A stretch of 64,000 nt of DNA from Apophysomyces variabilis (taxonomy: Eukaryota; Mucoromycota; Mucoromycetes; Mucorales; Mucoraceae): positions 1-64,000 of the forward strand of contig MZZL01000129.1 of assembly GCA_002749535.1 (NCBI GenBank), read 5' to 3'. The notes below the pieces were generated by a model. That model was not told the origin of the DNA. It did not search any database and saw only the letters and a list, made by a program, of their open reading frames with translations. The position numbers were made by a program, and so were the translations under genes. Shown here piece by piece: positions 58,428-64,000 of this stretch; the stretch's first letter is position 1; each line of letters starts with the position of its first letter.

Positions 58428-58722
58428 AAACAGGAAAGAAAAAAAAGTACTCAAAGACACGCAACAAACAAGTCCGAAAACAAAAACCAAGTACTAACTA
58501 TTACGAGATAGTCAACTTACTGAATGGGAGGCAAAAAAAAAAAGAAAAAGAATCAGGACGTGCATGTAAAAAAATAATGAGGAAATCTTCCCAGCAACAC
58601 AAACTCCCCGAATCATATTTTTCTTTATCCTCTTTTTCTTTTACTACTTAGACAATTTGTTCTTATTCACCCTTCAAAAGAGGCAAATAAACAAAGTTAT
58701 AGTAATTATATCTTTTCTATTT
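58428..58722. other. Convergent 3' flank
   Basis: About 0.3 kb between the chitin deacetylase and aminotransferase stops. A/T-rich with poly-A runs; probable overlapping 3' untranslated regions. Confidence 0.45.
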
Positions 58723-60348
58723 TTATTCGTAATCACTTAGAAGAACCGACCAACGATGTGGAGTAACACCATATTGAATATCCATAATAGCTTGATTGAT
58801 GCGCTTGGTAAGCGGTCCTGCCTCAGAGGAAGGATCTGCAGGGTCCAGAGGCACAGTGAACTCATGACCACTGTAACCAATTCGTTTGATGGGCGAGACA
58901 ATACAAGCTGTGCCGGAACCAAACATTTCCAATACTTGATCCTTCTGCAGTGCCTCGATAACCTCTTTCATGGTAACCACTCTTTCATGCACCTCAACAC
59001 CAAGATCTCCCCATGATGTAACCAGTTCAATTATGCTATCGCGTGTGACACCAGGAAGAATAAGACCACTCACAGGTGGTGTTACCAGTTCCTTCTTTCC
59101 TTCCTGGGTGTACCAGAGAATAAAAATATTCATCGTGCCTGCTTCCGTAAGCTGATCATCCTCTAGTTATCAAAAAAAAAAAAAAAAAAAAAAAAANNNN
59201 NNNNNNNNNNNNNNNNNNNNNNNNNNNNNNNNNNNNNNNNNNNNNNNNNNNNNNNNNNNNNNNNNNNNNNNNNNNNNNNNNNNNNNNNNNNNNNNNNNNN
59301 NNNNNNNNNNNNNNNNNNNNNNNNNNNNNNNNNNNNNNNNNNNNNNNNNNNNNNNNNNNNNNNNNNNNNNNNNNNNNNNNNNNNNNNNNNNNNNNNNNNN
59401 NNNNNNNNNNNNNNNNNNNNNNNNNNNNNNNNNNNNNNNNNNNNNNNNNNNNNNNNNNNNNNNNNNNNNNNAAAAAAAAAAAAAAAAAAAAAAAGAAAGG
59501 ATTGCTACTGCATAACCCAATTTTTTTCTTAGTCTTCTTTATATTACCTCCAAACAACCAAAGATTCTGATGATGACCATGCTGATGTGCCATGGTTTGT
59601 GGTTTCACACAGGGAGCATAGTTCCCACCCACCTTAGTGTCACCCGTCCCATTCGGCCATGCCCGTATGTATTTTGTCGTGGCAAGGAGAGAGACAGCTT
59701 TGAAACCTGTAGGATAGTATGGACCCACTGGACCGGCAATGACAAATAACAATACTTTGTTAGGAGTGTGAACGGATAAAGATGGTTCAACCCCAATCAT
59801 GGTTGGTCGTATATAAAGTGAATAACCTCGTTCCCGCGGTATCCACATCTCGTCCAAATGGAGTAATGTCGCAATGCACTTCAAAAGTTCACGACCATCA
59901 AACGTCTACTGAAGATCAGGACACGTGTTGCCTCTTCCCACTTTGCCACTCTATTTACCGGAAGAGAGAGTCGCTCAGCGGAGCGATTTAGTCGATCCAT
60001 ATTCATTTCTGGACGAAACAATCGTATCTGACCTTGTGTATCCTTGTATGCTTTCATGCCTTCGAAACACTATAGAAACAAAAAGTATCCATTGGCATGA
60101 CAGATAATAAATCTAATTTGTGAAATGACCTCAAAGCCGTAATGAAGAACAGAAGCACTTGGATCCAGCATCAGTTTTTGGTATGGTTTGATCCGTGGTT
60201 GACCCCAGCCGTGGTCCGCGTCCCAACCAATCAATAGCATATGATCAGTAAAATATTTGCCAAACACCAAGTCTTTGTTGGGCAACAGCGCTTTTCGATG
60301 CGTTACTTTTTGAATACGAAGATCCTTTGCTTCGAATATGGTCTTCAT
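58723..60348 (-). CDS. Branched-chain amino acid aminotransferase
   Basis: PLP enzyme (fold type IV) that interconverts Leu, Ile and Val with their 2-oxo acids. Exon 1 has [20 protein letters not shown] and [10 protein letters not shown]; exon 2 continues [20 protein letters not shown] and [15 protein letters not shown]. Exon 3 has [26 protein letters not shown] and [16 protein letters not shown], whose Lys is the PLP lysine by family analogy. The last exon has [31 protein letters not shown] and [19 protein letters not shown]. The intron between the last two exons holds a 275-base run of N; the flanking junctions LWLFG and EDDQLTEAG match across it, so no coding loss is required. No strong mitochondrial presequence is seen ([13 protein letters not shown]...), which suggests a cytosolic form. 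Its start is 246 bp from that of RPA43. Confidence 0.92.
59197..59471. other. Assembly gap (275 N) flanked by poly-A
   Basis: The unknown bases are bounded by 25 A on the left (59172-59196) and 23 A on the right (59472-59494). The gap sits in an intron of the aminotransferase gene. The same homopolymer on both sides suggests assembly failed at a long A/T tract or simple repeat; the true length is not known. Confidence 0.95.
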
Positions 60349-60594
60349 AGTTGAAATTAGGCCTTCAAAAAAGAGGAAAATAAATGCGCTCTATGAAACA
60401 TTCGTCATTTTCTTAAAGGGGTTTCACTTTGTAACTCACAAATCTCCGCTTTGCCTTTGGGAGGAGAAGAGCTGCAAAAGCCACACATGGGAGAAGTGGG
60501 TAACAAAATTGGGCGTTGCGCTAAAAAAGAAAGTCCCAAATAAAAAAAAAGTTTAGGTGTTCTTTTTCCGCTATATCGTCCTTATTCTTTCAAC
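60349..60594. promoter_or_regulatory. Divergent promoter between aminotransferase and RPA43
   Basis: A 246-bp head-to-head interval. An A-run lies at 60541-60550 and a pyrimidine-rich patch just before the RPA43 start. No specific factor site is claimed. Confidence 0.4.
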
Positions 60595-61504
60595 ATGGCC
60601 TCAGACGAGAAGAAGCGTAAACATAAGCACGAAAAGAAAGACAAGAAGGACAAGAGTCATAAAAAACAAAAGACAAAGGTGGTTGAAGTCCAACCAACGC
60701 CTGCGTCCCTTCCAACCTCATCCTTCTCCGAAATTGTCGCCAGACTTTACATTCACTTGGCTCCCATGTGGTCAGGCAAAGTAATGGACGGTGTTATTGA
60801 ACAACTCAACGCATTCCTAATGAAGTAAACAAAAACGAAGAAAACATAGCAACATATACCTTTCGAGAAGACAACTCATGATAATCCATTCGTTGCAGAT
60901 ATGTACCCGAACTTGACGGTATTGTCATTGCCCATTCCGATATCGAACTGTTATCAGACAAGGGTACCATTTTGTACGATTCACCCTTTTGTCACTTTTT
61001 CATCCGAGTCAAATTTCTGGTTTGGAAACCGAAGAAAGGATCACGACTAGGTAAGCAAGAAACCGAAGGACGAAAAATGACAGTAGTTTGACATTTGGTT
61101 ACTTTTTCTATTTCAGTCGGTCGTATCAATCTTCAGTCACAAGATCATATTGGTCTCTTGATTTATGGCACGTTCAATGCATCTATTCCGAGATCACGTA
61201 TACCATCGGATCTGTATGAATGGCGCGCATCCGAAGATGAAGGGGCGCCGGCAGCAGCGACGGAAGAAAATGAGGAAGCCAATGAAGATGAAGATCATGA
61301 ACGAAAGCGAAGTCAATATGGATCATGGGTGCATAAGAAAACCAATGCAAGCATTGGAGGCGAAGACGGTGTACTCGAATTCAACGTTTTTGAGTAAGTA
61401 AAAAAGACCTAAGAAGAGAAAAGCGTCAGTGATGAACTAAACGATATTGATCATTTAGTATTGTCGAGGCCAACGACATTTTAACAGTGGCCGGCTCATT
61501 GTAA
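60595..61504 (+). CDS. RNA polymerase I subunit RPA43 homologue
   Basis: Four or five exons. The N-terminus is a Lys-rich tail (EKKRKHKHEKKDKKDKSHKK), typical of nucleolar proteins. Then comes the Rpa43/Rpb7-like N-domain (SFSEIVARLYIHLAPMWSGK, ERYVPELDGIVIAHSDIELL-like block), with FCHFFIRVKFLVWKPKKGS, and the OB-like domain VGRINLQSQDHIGLLIYGTF with NASIPRSRIP. An acidic insertion (TEENEEANEDEDHE) precedes the last strands (VLEFNVFE, then IVEANDILTVAGSL). With RPA14-type partners it forms the Pol I stalk, which contacts Rrn3 for rRNA transcription in the nucleolus. The start at 60595 is the first ATG after the divergent promoter. The exon junction near 61020-61118 is inferred from frame. 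Confidence 0.85.
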
Positions 61505-62844
61505 AATTTTCTTTCCCTATTTTACCAGCACGAAAACGTAATCAAAGAGAGAAAAAAACATCCTGCACATAAAAAAGAAAAAAAGGTCTCCAGAAGAGGA
61601 AAAAACCGAAAAATATCATAGATCCACTCGATTATCCAAGTTCCTATCATAACGCTAACAAGGACATGTCTAATACAATTCCACGCTACCATTCACCATC
61701 GTTTTGTTCCTTTGCGTGAAAATAATCGGATAGGAAACCGTGCTGACATTCTAACTGAGATTGGTGATACAGAAAAACGGTTATTCATCATCTAGAAAAG
61801 CAGGAAAGATCTTCTGGAGGCTTCATGCAAGTCAAGTACTCCTATAGCAGCGATTCACTTATAACAAGTTGCTTCGAGTATACAATGGTTCACCCAAGAT
61901 AACGATAAATAAAGAAACTGATAGCATCCCTTCTTTTGCCTAAATCGAGAATTCCTCGACGGAAGGTTGGATTATTGATTGTGTCTCTTTGGCACTTTCT
62001 TGGTAGAACTGAGAAGGAAGAGAATAAACTCCGTCGTCTTTACCATACAAATGTATGATGGTACATATCCATCTCCAATACTCTTCATGTCATCTAGCAT
62101 ACATAACCCAACCCCTGATCTAGTCCTCATCTTACAAAGATGTTAAATGGGGAAACGCTATCAAATTCTTTCATTTCTCCACAGAATGTCGCAATACGGC
62201 GTCTGGAAGATTTCCATCGGCTTTAACCTTGCTTAATAGAAGCCTTTTACAAAAAGTCAAGCAATGCTTGTCCAGCTTATATTGTTTTCAAATAGATTTT
62301 ACTAGGACACCATCTGTCCTTGATTATCGTTCAGGAATAACTTGGCTGACTAATATGGTACACCCAGCTGTATGTTGTAGTAACCGTTATACCGTTTTGC
62401 ATTTCTTTCCGTCTTTTCTTTTGTTATAGCTCAAGTCTGTAACGTTTAGGGCATGGTCAAGAATCGGACAAGCGTCTAGCGCTCTATTCCAAATCTGGCA
62501 TACGCCACAACAAAAAAGAAAAAAAATCTCGCTAACACTACTACAGTAAAAGGTTACCAAGTCCATCTAAATGCTCTTCATACGGAGATAGTGTGTACTC
62601 AACTGAGGTATGTATTACCTGATTGATAGTGTTCGGCCTATGTACACGTCCTGTGAGAAAGAATTAACTAGGGTATGCTGTAGAATGAAATCGTGAAATT
62701 AGCGCAAGTGACACAAGTACAGCCCCAATTTACGCTCTCTAGATCACATCTGTATCTTTGACGGAAATAATCCGAAATCGTGGAATCAGACAATTGATTA
62801 TAAAAGAAGGCGACGACAGGTTGGATAGATTTTCTTCAACAACC
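61505..62844. other. Intergenic region, 1.3 kb
   Basis: No gene is recognised. A 66-codon plus frame near 62229-62429 lacks features. The right end is the promoter of the secreted-protein gene. Confidence 0.4.
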
Positions 62845-63333
62845 ATGAAATTGACATCTCTCCTCTCTGCTGTCTTGGTGTTTGCTCTCTCTGCTGCTAA
62901 TGCGGAAAAGGAACCGGCCGTTCTCCAATTCTGGCCAGCTCCTCGCATATTCCCGCCAGAGTATAGAATTCGCGCCGACTTGCTTCTGAGTCGCACTAGC
63001 CATGAGATTATCTTGAGAACCAAGGAACCAAACTGGCTCGCCTCTTATCCCGAGAGAACACGCGGCGTGGTTGACTACGATCAGCTTCCAAGGGGTCAAT
63101 ATCGTGCGATTATCAACGATAATGATGCCAAGGGTGGTGACAAGACTTTCAGGATCGATCTTGTCAGACCTGGAGGAGAATTCCACTACGAAGGAACAAG
63201 CGTAACAGATGAACCGGTCGAAGATCTGCCAGCTGATGGATATGTTCGCCCCATCGAAGATGATGATGATGACTTCCGTTACGGCCACCCTCGGTTCTAT
63301 CGTAACCGAGACAGATACTTTTACAAGAACTAA
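62845..63333 (+). CDS. Small secreted protein of unknown function
   Basis: Single-exon 162-residue protein. The signal peptide is MKLTSLLSAVLVFALSAANA with cleavage expected after ANA. The mature part is hydrophilic, with RTSHEIILRTKEPNWLASYP, YRAIINDNDAKGGDKTFRID and an acidic run (PIEDDDDDFRYG), ending in Arg/Tyr/Phe-rich RFYRNRDRYFYKN. It has no Cys and no GPI signal, so it is probably released or wall-associated. No domain is recognised. The ATG at 62845 gives the signal peptide directly; an earlier in-frame ATG (62758) would place about 29 hydrophilic residues ahead of it and is rejected. Confidence 0.72.
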   Translation: MKLTSLLSAVLVFALSAANAEKEPAVLQFWPAPRIFPPEYRIRADLLLSRTSHEIILRTKEPNWLASYPERTRGVVDYDQLPRGQYRAIINDNDAKGGDKTFRIDLVRPGGEFHYEGTSVTDEPVEDLPADGYVRPIEDDDDDFRYGHPRFYRNRDRYFYKN

Positions 63334-64000
63334 AATAGCCATTGTCTCCATTATGCGCAAAGTGACAATCTATGCGTAGTCACTGACTGTACCTTAGCAA
63401 AACGCGTAATAAACCCTGTTTGTAACTAAATATGTACTTCTGCATGTTATGGGTGCATAACAGCCCAAGTATCAATTTAAGCATAGTTGCCGCACGATTT
63501 CATTTCATTTTTTTGTGGAAAAGTTACGTGTCAGTAATAGCATCCCAATCTCTGTGTAACGCAAGAGGTTTGTATGCAGAGTCCGAATGAGATACCTTCA
63601 GTCTTGTGCGATATAAGATTTTGCTTTTGCTCCCTTTTTCCATCCAGAGGTGGATCCAGAAATTGTGTTAGCATCGGAAGCTTCATCATCTTTTCTGTCG
63701 AGAAACTCGCTCTGGTGCGCAACCGTTGGGTTACATTATGACACATGACGACAGTTCCAACAAGACATAATGATTAAAGAAGGATTTTCAGCGGAGAGTC
63801 TGCATCCAGGGCCAAGGGGAAACATCGTGAGACGTCTCAGTAAAGGAGTACAATCACCACTTTCAACAGGTCTGGACTTAACCATCTGAGATACATGGAT
63901 TTGTCCAAATCATACGTACCAATTTCGAGATCCCACCATTTACTTCACCACCGCCACTCCGTGTCAAATACGGGCACTCAATATCCAGCAATGCTCGTCA
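63334..64000. other. Terminal intergenic region
   Basis: About 0.7 kb to the window edge. Nothing is recognised; a following gene may begin beyond the edge. Confidence 0.4.

Noticed and set aside
59156..59884. Long frame reading through the run of N and flanking poly-A/T
   Set aside because: It exists only because undefined bases contain no stops; the real exons on either side belong to the aminotransferase.
1..64000. CRISPR arrays, bacterial operons, rRNA or tRNA genes
   Set aside because: No regularly spaced short repeats with spacers, no operon-like spacing, and no cloverleaf or rRNA sequence recognised.

Overview
The window looks like nuclear DNA of an early-diverging, probably mucoralean, fungus (Mucoromycota). 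Genes are broken by many short introns of about 50-100 bp with GTAAGT-like donors. The gene content is fungal: a GPI-type chitin deacetylase, an EGF-bearing ABCG transporter, a pantothenate-pathway PanB/Ecm31 enzyme, a mitochondrial IF-3 and Dre2. The species assignment is an inference. No bacterial-style operons, CRISPR arrays, rRNA or convincing tRNA genes were seen.

Layout, left half: a MIR-domain protein (0.7-1.6 kb); an MFS anion:cation symporter-type permease (2.1-4.0 kb, minus); a CK1-family kinase (5.5-7.1 kb, minus); a coiled-coil protein (8.7-9.7 kb); a gene-poor stretch (9.7-13.1 kb); a UPF0014/FetB/ALS3-like membrane protein (13.1-14.5 kb); a possible decayed membrane-protein gene (14.7-15.6 kb, minus); a secreted Thr-rich mucin-like protein (15.8-16.8 kb); a seven-TM receptor with a roughly 500-residue cytoplasmic tail (17.6-20.6 kb, minus); a small GPI-type surface protein (21.1-21.5 kb, minus); mitochondrial IF-3 (23.0-23.7 kb, minus); PanB (24.8-26.1 kb, minus); and a degenerate LINE reverse-transcriptase fragment (26.7-28.3 kb, minus).

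Layout, right half: an unrecognised, apparently frameshifted gene (29.6-30.9 kb); Dre2/anamorsin (31.1-32.3 kb, minus); a class IIa-like histone deacetylase fused to an AT-hook and a chromo-barrel-like domain (32.6-35.5 kb, minus); a TM9/EMP70 protein (36.4-38.9 kb, minus); an ABCG half-transporter with EGF-like ectodomain (41.4-45.3 kb); DGAT2 (46.1-47.4 kb, minus), divergent from a membrane-anchored alpha/beta hydrolase (47.6-49.5 kb); an orphan four-TM protein (50.0-50.7 kb, minus); a 330-bp tandem array (51.3-52.2 kb); an orphan fragment (52.5-52.9 kb, minus); a second hydrolase paralogue (54.4-56.1 kb); chitin deacetylase (56.5-58.4 kb); a branched-chain aminotransferase interrupted by an assembly gap (58.7-60.3 kb, minus), divergent from RPA43 (60.6-61.5 kb); and a small secreted protein (62.8-63.3 kb).

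The genes are mostly independent housekeeping, membrane and surface functions rather than a single pathway. The most notable structures are the HDAC with a 9-nt microexon carrying two predicted zinc ligands, the duplicated hydrolases bracketing a repeat-rich segment and differing in their nucleophile-elbow motif, very small exons in the chitin deacetylase and TM9 genes, and the long-tailed receptor. All exon junctions were derived by eye from splice consensus and reading frame and have not been checked against transcripts.
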